Assembly (NCBI RefSeq): GCF_014839805.1
Contig: NC_051139.1
Coordinates: forward strand, 1,612,001-1,676,000
Direction: 5' to 3'
Origin: Manduca sexta
Lineage: Eukaryota; Arthropoda; Insecta; Lepidoptera; Sphingidae
DNA: 64,000 nt
In this document: positions 11,560 through 23,735 of the stretch, one piece after another
How the letters are laid out: every line of letters starts with the position of its first letter
Position numbering within the stretch: the first letter of the stretch is position 1
The notes under the pieces: model-generated
What the model saw: the letters and a program-made list of their open reading frames with translations, nothing else
Databases searched by the model: none
Told to the model about the DNA's origin: nothing
Position numbers and translations under genes: made by a program

Positions 11560-12119
11560 GTGAGTACGGCCCGGCGCGGGGCTCTTTGTGAACGCAAAGT
11601 TGAAATCCACTTCCAAACAGTCTTTTAATGCACCACTTTATATCAAATGTTGTTCGTTTCACATAAAATTCCCCTTTGTCAGTAGAGTTGCTTATTGCAC
11701 GTTATATTTTGTGGCTTGGATGGGTTTTGAGAGACTTCCGTTATGTGTCTGTCTTTAGTTTACGTTTCATGCTATCAAATTTTAATTAAAATATGTGTAG
11801 TTTTTGTGAATCAATGCTTTTTAATTATTGAAAACGGTTATATTTCTAATTTATAAGAAGTTTATAGGTGACGAATTTGATAAAATCAGGAGTAGGATAG
11901 CCACGCACAATTTGTCTCTAGCTCCAATGAGTCAACTATACAGGGTTGTTCCATTGTATTACAAACATTTGTCTAAGGTAACGGTTTCCTGGTGCCCCGT
12001 TTGTCTCTTTATTGAAGCTATAAAAACCTGCTCCTAACATCTAATAAACAAATGTTGGTAATACTTTATACAAATACATACACAATACAGATACATGTTT
12101 TTGGTAATGATCAAACATA
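11560..12119. other. Intervening sequence
   Basis: A short G+C-rich spot directly follows the donor-like sequence (11567-11585). A 69-codon frame at 11828-12037 has no supporting feature. Confidence 0.35.
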
Positions 12120-12211
12120 ATCCGATAAAACTGCCATTTGTACTGTTTTCTATTATCTTGTTCCATGATCTATGTAACAGGTGTACAAGAAAGTGTAAAT
12201 AAATAAATAAT
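12120..12211 (+). repeat. LINE-like 3' tail fragment
   Basis: Ends 'gtgtacaagaaagtgtaaat' plus AAATAAATAAATAA. It resembles the better-preserved tail at 40114-40288 ('gtgtacaaagtgttaataaa' plus AAAT repeats). Probably a severely 5'-truncated LINE copy of the same family. Confidence 0.5.
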
Positions 12212-14816
12212 CCATTAACTCGCATGGTCACAGTACAAGAACGAAAATAGATTATAATCAATTGGTGCCATTTTCTTTTCGTTTAACGTGGATGTCAATC
12301 AATTTGGGATATCTCGCTGTCGGGTGTCACGCAATAGTTTCGTGGTTTGATGAATGACCGCCATTGCCAACGCCTCTGAACAGGAAAACCTTCGGTTGTT
12401 GACCTAAATGCAAGGGCCTACATTTTAATTTAATATAATGTTGCTTTATTGATATGTGTAAAAAATTATGCCAGTCTGTCTAGGCAGGTACTTTCTTTTA
12501 TTTCTGCCTGTGAGCTCTGACATTTTCAGACTTTAATGAGAACTAATGTTTTAGTGGGCAATGTGACGACATATTTAATGTATGGAAAGATATCTAGTGC
12601 TTTAAGACTCTTAATTCCCGGCCCTGGATGTTAGAACCGTCTTTTTGATTCCTTCAAGTTTACGGCAACGATAATCACTTCAGATGACCCGTTTATTTTA
12701 AGTCCCAAAAATCCCCAATAGCCTCCACTTTAACACATCGTCAATAAAAATCGCATAAATCTCCACACGATTGTCTATTACAACCAGTAAGTGTCACACA
12801 ACAATCCAATAAACGTTTTGCCCGCACAATTCATGAATACATTATGAATATTTATGGTTTTACAAATTCGTCGCCATTGCACCGTCCCGTATAGTACGGT
12901 GGTTGCGTGTACATAATTAGGGCTGCCGTCTACTCCGCTTGGGGTTAGGGTTGCCAACTGTACTAGTTTTTTGCTCTATTGTGTTTTAAATTTGATGAGT
13001 CATACCATAGCACTGTTGGAAACTAACTTTCCTTTGTTAATAATATGATACTATTTGGTTGGTCGATAGCACTAAAACCGGTAGTGTGGTTGAGGTTTGT
13101 TATTAATGTCTTAGTTAGATCCACCTCCATTTCGTAGTATGCATTGCGTTATCGAATAACAAATTAAAACATTTTTTTTCCAAAAGAAACCGTCTACGTA
13201 ATTAATATTAAATCACTGCTTTTAAAACTTAAAACATTGTTTTAACCTTGAGACGTAACCAAATGTTGCTAACCTAAGAAAGATTAGAAAATACTGAGAA
13301 AAAGAATATATCGTCTATTTAATAATTAAAATTGCAAAAATGAATTTTCTAAGCACTGTTCAATTTCTTCATAGCTTTTAATATTTTTTAAATAACATTT
13401 TGGTAACCCTACCTAATACCTATTCTTATGTACGTCACAATGTAAGAATTGCATGCTCGTTTTATATTTCGTCCGAGTTACCGTTCATGATAAGGGGTAA
13501 TGTATAGTGTTCAGGTTTTATTACGTCATTGTGATGCTTGTTCTTGATGACCTATTAAGGTCAGTTTGTTTGCTTTCTTAAACATCATAATTCTACTGAG
13601 AGCACTCTTGAGGCTTTAGACAAAATGCCTTTGTACAATCGTTGATGCTAATTATAGGAAACAAAAATGTAATAAAAAAAAATGTAATGTTAATAAAAAA
13701 ATGTATGGGAATGACATAATATGATCGCGATACATTTAGAGATTATAAAGGCTTGTCTAAACTCTCAGACGAGAAGTTTATTACAGTTATAGAGTAATGT
13801 CTAGGCAACAGGAGCTCCCTCTTTACATCATCATAATTATTTTTTTGCGGCTTCATGGCGTTAAAAAGTAGACTCAGGCATTATGTAGCTTCTTATTTGT
13901 AAACGCATCTCAGCAGTAATACAAATAAGGACATTAAAACAAACTATAATTAAGCTTTAAGCCTGTCCAGGAAAATAAAGAAGTCTGCTTTGGAGACACC
14001 ACTGCTTGCTTTTTCCTTTCAAAGGTAACTTTGTCAGTATAAAAAATTTGCATATTTCACTACAATGTGCCGAGGTTTTTATTTTTTTCGTCAAGCTATA
14101 TTATAATATGACTGTTATACATATATTTGATTCACTTAAGAGCACTATCTTGATATAATCGACGTTATTTTTTTATTTGTAGCTATGCAGCTTCTCGCCA
14201 CTCACTTCAATAAGTCATTTACTACTGGATCTAATCTTATTAAGAGAAATGCGTTATCCACTTACATGTGTAATAAAAACTTGAGGACATAAAAATATTG
14301 TAGAAGGTACACTTACATGTTCGTAACGAAAGTGTTCTTGCTTTAGAGCGACGGCTATAAAACTATATTGGATAGTTTTTTTATTCGGATAATTTACGTC
14401 CTATAAAATACGAGTGTTGCCTTTTTGGTCTTATGGCGGCCTGTTATGGGTTTTAAGGTTCAGGATACGATTGCCAGAAAGGTGACTTTTGAGTATATCT
14501 ATGCATGGTGGAGATGTCACCAAAAGCTTCTAAAATAAAAAAAAGAGATGTCTATTTGAAAACATCTTGAGTTACTCAGGAAAATTCAAAGTACGTGATG
14601 GTAGATGCCAATCATCAAGATCTACGTTTATCAGGATCAGTGGCACTTTCTACTATTAAAAGAATTGTAAGATTTTTTTCTAGTAATTTCGAAGATATGA
14701 TTTCATTTACAACTAAAACCTTACATATTACGTATTTGTTATTAAATGCTTCTCTGTTATTAATGCTAATGACAATGGTAATGTGTTAGTAGTGTAGTGG
14801 GTTGTGGGTAACCGTG
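12212..14816. other. AT-rich intervening sequence
   Basis: No gene. Contains 'tagggttgccaa' near 12953 and a loose inverted counterpart near 13400; this was judged too weak to call a MITE. The small frame 14595-14789 is AT-rich and unsupported. Confidence 0.4.
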
Positions 14817-14912
14817 GTGGCAATCGATGGGGCGCTGTGGCGGCGCCGGCCGGCCGACGACCGCGCGGCCTCGCGTCGATACGCCGATGTTATCGACGCC
14901 TCGTTTGTACCT
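14817..14912. promoter_or_regulatory. CpG-rich block with a 9-bp inverted repeat
   Basis: Includes 'ggcggcgccggccggccgac'. GCGTCGATA at 14873-14881 and its exact complement TATCGACGC at 14891-14899 flank a 9-base spacer. A further AATCGATGG lies at about 14822. CGATA/TATCG half-sites in a CpG-rich block recall insulator or DREF/BEAF-type sites known in Drosophila; that function here is inference. Confidence 0.35.
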
Positions 14913-15499
14913 GGCTTTCTAAACCACGACATCGGCTAAGTGCGGATGTTAATATTTAAATATACTGCTTATATATTTGATTAAGTAGTATTTGACTTTC
15001 CACGTAATGTCGTCACTAGGTTGTATTAGTACGGATATGAATACTATGCGATAGTGATGTTTAGAATAGACTGCTAAGGGCAAATGCGTTCGCTCCCTTA
15101 GGGCACGCATTTTACTTCTCAATGTTGCCTACGTATTTAATGATTTTTTTTCGCTTCAAATATAAAAGACATTGTTAAGGAAACCTACATACCTTAAAGT
15201 TTTATAAAATTTTTCGTGTAAGAAATCTGCCAAAAGAATCAGTCCTGTAAAGGAAAGTCTAACAAAGAAAAATAAACAACATTTATTATTATACCTTTAA
15301 AATAATTACTAGGTGTCTAACCTTGAAATATAAAAGTGTTCATAGCGTGTTATGATTAATTCAAGAATAACACTATTTTAATTAATAATACGTATAACGT
15401 TAAGTGATTAATTGAAATTTTACCTGTAGGTACATTTAATAATTTTATATTATTTTGATACTACGAAAATGGTATTTTTAAGGCTGATACTGTCTGACT
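14913..15499. other. AT-rich intervening sequence
   Basis: Nothing recognised beyond short A/T runs. Confidence 0.4.
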
Positions 15500-15545
15500 T
15501 TGGAACTGATTGGTGATAGAAATAGACAAAGCGGTGGTAATTGGA
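15500..15545 (+). repeat. Family A short fragment
   Basis: 'gatagaaatagacaaagcgg' followed by 'tggta' matches the interior of family A ('gcagaaatagacattgcggt'). The flanks do not align, so this is a relic. Confidence 0.4.
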
Positions 15546-16479
15546 AAAAAATCTTTGTGAGTCAATGTCACCTTAGTTAAGATGGAGAATGTAGACAGAA
15601 TTAGCAACAACACAGTGCAACCACGCGTAAATATTAGCTTTTGCTCGCTTGAAATTCCTGCTCCCGTTTAAACCTCTTAGAAATGGGAAATACCTTTCAT
15701 AGCGGAGACTTACACTGCATATAAATGCCGAAATAACTAGGCTATATATAGTTTGTATTGCCAAATATTGCAATCTATTGATAAGGAAATAAGGAAATAA
15801 ATTATTGATATTTTTAACATTTATGATTTTTAAACATCTTTTTACTATTCCATGAAATCAGTATATATTTGAACTGATGACTGTCTAAAACGTTCTTTAT
15901 TGTGTCAAATAACTTTCTTCGTTGCAAAACATGTTGGTCTACGTTAAAAATATGTAGTCCTTGTTGAGGATAATAACTGATTTTAAACGTTTTATTCATT
16001 TAAAACCGATTGTGGTCGGGATTATTTTGACGTCGTTGTTTAAATATAATTGATCGAGGCGACCGCAACATGCTGCCATGTTTCACGTGGGCATCCTCTC
16101 GCATTTCGTGCGACGGACCGGTGACGTCCGTCGTGTTGGTAAATGAGCTGTATTTGTGTATATTTATAGTTGGTTTTAGATTATAACGGGTTTAATTATC
16201 CATCTAATGTATATTTCCCCATCGTGTGGTTTTAAAATTAGTTGTTCATTTCTGGTTTCCGACCATTGATATGCGATATATTTCACTACTAGTATTTCTA
16301 GCAGATTTATTCGCGTGAAAGCCTCCTTCTAGAATAAAAGTTTCACTCCCTTTTTTCAGTAGAAAAGCAGCCAATGTGTTAATTCAAAACTGAGTCATTT
16401 GCAAGATTCCATCCAAATCCGGTTAAGGCATTATTGTCTAACAAATATAATCTATTACATATGTTTACAAATTAAACTG
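15546..16479. other. AT-rich intervening sequence
   Basis: Minus-strand frames of 66 and 61 codons (15573-15773 and 15814-15999) without recognisable domains. A CpG-richer spot lies at 16055-16135. Confidence 0.4.
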
Positions 16480-16575
16480 ATTGTTAGACATTAAAATAAA
16501 ACTATTTTATAGCGGTTTTTATATTATAATTTTCTTTGAAGACTGCAGCCTTCATGGTCTTTCCGCCCCGTGACC
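16480..16575 (-). repeat. Family C copy
   Basis: Reverse-complement match to the 6383 copy, including the 'accatgaaggctgcagtctt' part and the segment with 'aaaaccgctataaaatagtt'. Both ends are shorter than in the 6.4 and 47.4 kb copies. Confidence 0.65.
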
Positions 16576-16942
16576 GTTTCATTTTGATTATAAATTTCCA
16601 CATTTAGAATAGCTGTTTATATGTGGTTAACCGTTAAAGGTATCATTAACCCGCAGTTTGCGCGCGACATATCACTGACGTTTGTCATTTATACGGGCAA
16701 ATGAGCAGCATTCGGGTTTATTTATATCTGACTATTTCTGAAAATTGTAACGTGCGATTTAGGGGTGGTCAATCAGATTAAAAGTTATCCATCAAATTAT
16801 AAGTTGACGGAATATGAGAATGTAGTATTGTTTGATTTGTCTATGTTATATTTTCTATGACCTTATGTGAAGTCGGCTTATCGCGATTTACAATTGGGGG
16901 TTCAAATTCCAGTTCTAATCGCAAAACTAACATAGATTTATT

Positions 16943-17010
16943 TTCCCAATCTGGGAATAGAACCCAAAACTTTACGCTACTAGCCAGTTACTAGTACTTA
17001 GCCAATGACG
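16943..17010 (-). repeat. Degenerate tRNA-like SINE head
   Basis: On the minus strand this reads like an eroded tRNA half: a B-box-like 'gggttctattcccag' preceded by an A-box-like region around 'cattggctaag'. No mature tRNA can be folded from it with confidence. Confidence 0.3.
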
Positions 17011-17367
17011 ACCTACAGAAATCAAAGAAGCCATCCATTGTCTAAACACCCTATATCATGTAAGAAAAAGAGGGTTCAATGTGCCCCAAAGCTAATACGT
17101 TCCGAATCGCGCTCGGCAGATACCGCCTGTCGCTAATTAAAGTCTGTTTCACGAAAAATATTTCAACGAAATGAATATTTATGAATTGAAAAAAGTTATT
17201 GTAATTATTTGATTTCAACGTAATGAAAAAACTTTGGACGGGTCAGGTTTTGGTCAATAGAATTGGCCAATAGATTGATTTCAATTTAAAAGTTTTGTTA
17301 ATGACCGTTTAGTGTCTAGCCATCGTAGTGACTGTTTAACTCTATAATACACTAAGTGGTACTAACA

Positions 17368-17518
17368 GAAGACATTAGTAGCGAAAGGTTTATAACCCGA
17401 TTCCTGCCGACTTCCCTGTCGTAATTTATGTTCCAGACCGCATTTATGTGTATTATTCGTACATATATCGTGTCGTGTTCTCTTTCGGAAAATTTCATCC
17501 TTCACCACTGGGAGACAT
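17368..17518 (+). mobile_element. hAT-type MITE copy 1 (135 bp)
   Basis: Element 17376-17510 with degenerate terminal inverted repeats (tagtagcgaaag at the left, cttcaccactg at the right). The flanks GAAGACAT (17368-17375) and GGAGACAT (17511-17518) are an 8-bp duplication with one mismatch, diagnostic of hAT. The interior ('tgtcgtgttctctttcggaa') matches the 28.2 kb copy, so the two form one subfamily. Confidence 0.8.
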
Positions 17519-17841
17519 GCTCATTGCACCAGGGTTCATTACTAAGCAGAGGTCAATCCTCAGCCATTAAAACATTTTAGTTTCAAAGTGAGGTATCCTC
17601 TATATTAATTTAATAGTTTCCGCTATGTTAGTCTTTGTCTACGGATAATAGAATTTAAAATGCCGCTTGGGATGTGCCAATCTTATAATGTACATACACT
17701 ATCTGATATTACTTGAAAATGTTGGTACTATTGTTGGAATATTTAGAAGACGGCATAGTATGTGTAAATATATCATGAAGCGGTGTACAGACACAAGTAA
17801 TAGCGAACATACTTGTTAAACTGTAAAATTATGGCAATATT

Positions 17842-18021
17842 ACAGTGATCAGTGGTGAAGCGTCCATACAACCGGATTCCTACCGGTTTCACTTTTAGGT
17901 TTATTAAGGTTGGCTTAGGTTTTATTTTTTTGTTAAATTGGCCGCGATATGTTACCTAAGGCAATACATTTTAACATAGATTAATTTTTTAAAAATGTCG
18001 CCCTTCGCCACTCACAGTCAT
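17842..18021 (+). mobile_element. hAT-type MITE copy 2 (164 bp)
   Basis: Element 17850-18013; left end cagtggtgaagcgtcc, right end cccttcgccactc. The 8-bp flanks ACAGTGAT and ACAGTCAT differ at one base. The interior 'cttttaggtttatt' and 'aaattggccgcgatatgtta' is shared with the 29.7 kb copy, which defines a second subfamily. Confidence 0.85.
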
Positions 18022-21000
18022 TAATAACAATTCGGTCGGTTGATTGCAGATGCCTGATAATGACAAAATCAGTTTTAAATTTATCCTCCTTGACTCCTCT
18101 TCGGTTCATTAGATCGTACGTACTTGTAAATTCGCTAAGTAGTAGATGCGTTCACTGATAATGAAGTGAGAAACTAAAATAGCCACCTACAGCAGTTTGT
18201 TCTACAACTCGCTGGCTACTGCTGCTTTGCAGTTAATGACTTTTTAATGCACTCAACCTGGTTGAACTTGCTGAATTGTTACATCTATGAGCTGAAGTTT
18301 CATTAAAATGCTTGAAATCGCATGGAATTTTAATGTTTTGCGACAAGCTAAACTTAATTACTATTTCTGTAAAAAAAGCATAATTAGGTTTCTTAAAAGG
18401 GGTGTCTTGTTTCGTAGTTGTGTTTTAAGTAATGTAATTTTGCTGAGTATTCTATTTAAGGCTTTAAACGGTATAAATGTTTCTAGAATTGTTTTTTAAA
18501 CATGATATATCGGCGTATTCTACTACACTATTTTTCTATCCTGTGTCAATTAGAAGTTTCCTTATGCTGTTTTGAAAGCTACCACCAAATATGTCGAGCA
18601 CTTCACATTTTTTCGTTATATAATTATTCATTCAAGAAACCAAAGATCCATGATGTTACTATAATAGTTATCTTGTTCAGTAATGTGTTTTCACGGACCA
18701 AATTAAAAAGACACGGAATTAATTATTTTTATTTAAGTTCTTTATTATACGTATTATGTATTTCTTAATTTTAGTGCAAACATTGTATTTTTAATTGATA
18801 AATTTTGAGAATTTTTAGTTGAATTACCACATATATTACTTTTCCTTATCCACTGTATTTTATCGAATTAAATCCGAGATTTTAGTATTCTCGCTTCCAA
18901 TTTATCCAATGAATCTTCGGGGAAATTATACTTGTTCCAAATTTTATATTAAGCAACGTCTGATACGTCAATTTGGTAAGGCGAAGTTTGTTCGCATTTC
19001 GCAGTAAAAACTGCGCCGTTTGTTATAAGTCTGCGGAGTTTCTTGTTGACTTGAGTTGCGAAAATTTTTCGCTTCTCCATAGATTGTTCTTCGAAATATT
19101 TTTGTGAGAATGTTATGTGGAAATTATTAGAATCATTGTATTTTTAAAACTTCTCGCTGATGTTGTACAGACGATTATTCTAAGAGTTATTAGATTGAAA
19201 ACGTTTTTGATAAGTTTTAGTTCTTGTGCATTGACTGATTTTATGATATTGCGAGAGTAAATACTAGAAAGCCGTATCACGGAAAAGTAATTTGGCTTCG
19301 CTACAAAAAATTAGGGGAGAGATTAACTTTAAGCACGTGACTGATGATAGTCTAGTAGGCCATGAACACATTTAGACTTCGGAATATGAAGAAATTGTAT
19401 TTCCTATCACAGCGCCTTTTAATAATATTTTCAAACGCATGTAAATGTTGTATTTGTCTATTCCATTGTAAACAATAAAAGATGACCCATATCAATATTA
19501 ACACAACACTAACCACCCGTTGCTAAGAAACCAATTATTATTAAAATAATCCCGGCGACAATCTGATTAAATGAACGAACGCGCCTCTCAACAGACACTA
19601 TGATGAAAAACAGTTAAGAGATTAAAATATCATCGGATAACAGAGTGCAATTTTCATTAACTTGCTGGTGGAAATGAAAAAAAAAACGCGAGGGAGAAAG
19701 CCTTTTCCACCAGTCGAAATGAAACCGTTGTAAAGAGACGGGCCGGCTCAGTCGCGCACTTCATTATTATAGTGGGATATATCTCGGAGAATTTGTCGTA
19801 CAAAGGATATTTTAAAAATTAAAAGCTATGCGATCCGTGCTAGGTGTGGCACGTGAAATATAATATACATCCGCGCTTGCGAGGTGCTCCTGGATGCAAG
19901 ATAAGAATTGTTAAATTTCCGCCGACATCAAGGATTTTCATGTCGCAATGTATGAAGGTGTTCCTTTGTCGTGGAACTGTGAAACGAGATGTTAGAACGC
20001 TTTCTGTGTAAATTCAGGTTATTTTTGTGAATTTTCTCTTTTGTGAGACTAATGTATGATTAATGTATGGTATGGTTTAAAATACATTCCTGGTTTACTT
20101 TCAGCCTTCATTTTAATAACCGTCAAGTTAACAAGGACGACCTTTGAATTTCGGATTTCTAAATCGATGTTACGTGTGCTCCAAAGAATTCGCTGCTGAA
20201 AGCATCGCCAGTATCTTCGAATGACCAGCTAAGTAGTGGCCCATTCATTCGTGGACATAACACACTCGCTCGACATACGACATAAGCGGTGAACAGCATT
20301 CACCGTAGTCTTCCATTGCATGAAACGTCATTAATCCAAGCACTTCACCCTCTGCGGGCGGTGAAACTTAAAACCACGTACATCAAGAGCACTTGCACAC
20401 ATCCACTTGACGCCGCAATCGTTGTTAATCACAACAGCGCCGTGATAAGAGGGGGGGGGGAGTAGAGATAGTACAAATGGTGCGAGCGCGCGGGCCGCGT
20501 GACGTTTCGCCCCTGTGATAAATTAATGCAAACGCTCAACACCTGATGCGAGGTAACTTAATGACTGTCGACGTTAACGTTGTCTGAGTTTACTTCGGTA
20601 TCTGGTTGTTTTGTCTTTGTTGAGTTGCTTTGTGCAGTGCCTGTTTGAGCAAGAGATTTGTTAGAGATGGCTTTGGTAGTAATGTCGAGACTAGTTAATT
20701 GTTAATTTAGTCTGAAAATTAATGCGTTAATGATTTCATTGTAGGGGTTATTCCTGTTTACTAATATTTGATAGATTGCTAATATTTTTTTGTTACTTTT
20801 ATCACCTTCAATGCTGCATTTCGATGATTTCTCTGATGGTGTTTATGAGCGGCGGTTATTGCTTATAACTTGAGCCACGTGCTTGATTGTCGCTTTCACT
20901 ATATAAAAAAACATATTCTTTATTATTTGCTGTATGTTCTGCAAAGTTATGACGTTATGGGTGTTATGCTATATGTGTAAATACAGTACAAAACTAAACG

Positions 21001-21314
21001 CTAAAATTATTATTTCTGCACCAAGTTTTGTAAAAAGTTTTAACAAGCTTAACGTCACAGTAACCGAACGCCCTAAACAGGGGGCCCTGCACGCGCAATT
21101 TGGCACAAACTATCCCCCGTTTCCATGGAAACTAATAGATTGCCCGCCACCGATTCGCATTCGTTCGCGTTCAATTTTTATTCGAACATTCGGAAGGGTG
21201 ATAGAATAGTCCTGTATCAAATACGTTGCTATTTTAGACATTTTATGGCTTTTATATGCTTTTCAAAATGTAGATATATAATACAATAGTTGAATAGTAT
21301 CATAAAGGCTTGAA
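18022..21314. other. Longest featureless stretch
   Basis: About 3.3 kb with no recognised repeat or gene. It contains a 10-G run at 20451-20460, a CpG-rich spot at 20480-20512 and several AT-rich chance frames (18308-18499, 18502-18768, 18819-19007, 20934-21209). Absence of repeats over this length could reflect selection against insertion, but repeat-free gaps of this size are not rare. Confidence 0.4.
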
Positions 21315-21500
21315 CTAGTCGGTAGGTCCCTCTCAAGAGTCCGTCTCGGTCGGTTCCTCATTGTCTATTTCTGGTGCATAGCAACAGTGTGTTACACTAT
21401 TGTCTTCCAGTTCGCCGTCGCGTTGTATTCACTTTCAATAATACCCATAATGAGACTTAGTGTTTGATGACTCCGGATGACATGTATAGTACATTGGTGA
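21315..21500 (-). repeat. Family A copy, diverged
   Basis: The reverse complement follows the family A order: the segment with 'cataatgagacttag', a middle with 'gtgtaacacactgttgct', 'gaaatagacaatgagg', and the end near 'gagagggacctacc'. It is more diverged than the 31.0, 39.1 and 49.2 kb copies and lacks the head. Confidence 0.55.
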
Positions 21501-22479
21501 TATAAAGATCCGGCCAATCTGGCATGTTTTAAGTCGTATTCAATTTATAGTACACCTTTATGATAGGTAGTATTATGAGATAGACGTAAAAACTTCATCT
21601 AAATTAAGGTTCTGGAATTCAAGATGTAGGTATATCTGGCTTAAATTAATTGACGGTCATTTTATTTGTTAACGAATGACTTAATTATATCGCCTGAACT
21701 AAATTGTTTTTGTTTCGTACAAAATATTATGGAATTTTGTTGTATGCCGGCCTGTTGGAATCGGATATGCACGGGTTATTGTACCACAAATGTAGAAAAA
21801 GAACTTTTTTTCATGTATGTATGATGCCGTAATGGCAAGTAAAATAAACATGCGGACATGATTTTCATACAAAAAGCTTTAACCAATCAAGTGGCAGCTT
21901 TTTGATCACGTTCATGTTCATGATTGGTGTATTGTTATTTATTATACAAAAACAAATTGTATTTGGTCATTTTACAAACACAATTGGCGGAGTTATAACC
22001 TCAGATGACACAAAATAGTGTTGTCATCAGAATTGTGATAAAATAATGACATATAACAATCACTAGTCGTTGTAGACTATGAATGATTAGAATTATAATT
22101 GGTCTGTACGTTAGTTCTATTATTAAATCAAGCTATCTCTATTTGATTTAACTTTTCTTATTTCATACAGTTGTTGCTAGTCAGTGAAAGTTCTAAATAA
22201 TGGATTTCAATATCCCGTCACATCAAATTAATAACAAATTATAATACAAATAAATTTAATCAAAAGTATATTACGTCATGTATTTATTAAAGTATTCCGT
22301 AAAACAATTATTTAAATGACGGCGGTGGACCATTGTTTGATAAACAAACAATACACTTTGTGAAACCCAATTACGTCGTATTTAACTTTTCTTTGTATAT
22401 TGTAGCGTTAAATATTATTTTAGCTATTGGAAAACGAGAACGGTTTACGACCATGCGAATCCATCCCTCACGCAGGGGT
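21501..22479. other. AT-rich intervening sequence
   Basis: Upstream flank of the promoter-like locus; very AT-rich until about 22440, then abruptly CpG-rich. No repeat recognised. Confidence 0.4.
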
Positions 22480-22800
22480 TAGCGGCGCATGCGTGGACTT
22501 CAGACGCGCCGCCCGCCGCAGTCCCTCGCTCGGTCTCGCCAACGCCGCCCGTAGCAAGGCCACGCCGTAGCGTCGCCGTAGCGCCAGCGTAGCGCGTAGC
22601 TAACCTAACCCCACACCTGCAGTGACGTACAGAACGAATAACGTTATTTTTTATTTCACAAATAACGCGTTATCTATCACGGTATAAAAGTGGTCGTATT
22701 TGTCAGTGATGGTTTGCGTGTTTCGGTGACTTGATACCGTGTTTTGTTATCTGATAACGGAATATCGCTGACTAGTTTTGCTGTTTGTGATGTAAGTTGA
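22480..22800 (+). promoter_or_regulatory. Candidate CpG-type promoter with TATA box and first-exon donor
   Basis: In order: a CpG-rich block (22480-22612) with five CGTAGC motifs at 22550, 22566, 22577, 22588 and 22595; the palindrome AATAACGTTATT (22637-22648); the palindrome ATAACGCGTTAT (22662-22673); TATAAAAG (22683-22690); an initiator-like TCAGT (22703-22707); the odd palindrome GTTATC-T-GATAAC (22746-22758); and a donor-like GTAAGT at about 22793. The TATA-to-initiator distance is about 22 bases, shorter than the usual ~30, so the start site is uncertain. The layout fits a + strand non-coding first exon of roughly 90 bases. Identity of any gene driven is unknown. Confidence 0.45.
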
Positions 22801-23735
22801 TTTAAACTACTTTATTTATTAACTGTATAATTAAAATAAGCTTTTATTGTTCACTACATATCGTAGAAGAAAATGAAATTTATTTTTTATGTTATAAACT
22901 AGCGTGATTAAAACGTACGTCTTTTGTGTATAAAATACTTCCAATGTAGGGGAAAGAGTCATATAACTTGTACTGAAAATTTAATTTGCTTTTTGTTACG
23001 TCTCGTTTCATGTACTCTAAATTCCTTCATTTTATTATCGCACTTCCTCTCGATGCGTGACTTTACTACGGAACTAGGACATTACGTCATATACACATTT
23101 CTCTCTTATGTGTTATAAAAGAGCAGATTATATACTCCGCTGTACTTTGTATGTTAATATGTTTATAGCATGCATATTAATTTATATATCCAATGTCATC
23201 AATTATAAACTTTACTGTAGTTTAATATAGTTTAGTTTGGAATACATAACTTATTTGCATTTGCATATATCATTACTAAATTAATTAATCTAAGGTTCAT
23301 TAAAACCAAACACACCAAATACTACGGTAGCTGTAAAGAAATATGTCAGATCATGATAAAAACTTTTTAATATTCAAAAACGTCAAGAGAAACATAGCAA
23401 TGTGGACCAGAGATGACGGCCAGAGATGAAAACCTTCTGTAAAGCTATTTTTAGCACCCCGAAGCGATTGTGTTACGTGTGAATAGCTTGGCTCGCTGTT
23501 GATACCGTTTGTGACTGGTTATGTAACCGTCTCTTCACTGTTTTTGGCTCATATCCGAAAATTATGTTGACGTACTTGTTGGGAGTGAGGAAATTCCAAG
23601 CGAGGCTCTGTGACCCGCTTTCGATGTACAATGTATTTGATATAGGTTCGTGTTCGAAATGTAGCTATATGTATGTTATATATTATATTAGTAAGTTAGC
23701 TATTGAAACATTAGCCTGCTTGTAATGTATCTGGG
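22801..23735. other. AT-rich intervening sequence
   Basis: Follows the candidate first-exon donor and reads like intron sequence: very AT-rich, no frame of interest (62-64 codons at most). Confidence 0.4.

Noticed and set aside
12946..13412. Possible MITE with TAGGGTT-type inverted ends
   Set aside because: Only about 10 bases match, with several mismatches; no target duplication and no second copy in the window.
14190..14212. hAT MITE right end ('ttctcgccactca')
   Set aside because: No matching left end, subterminal sequence or 8-bp flank could be found.
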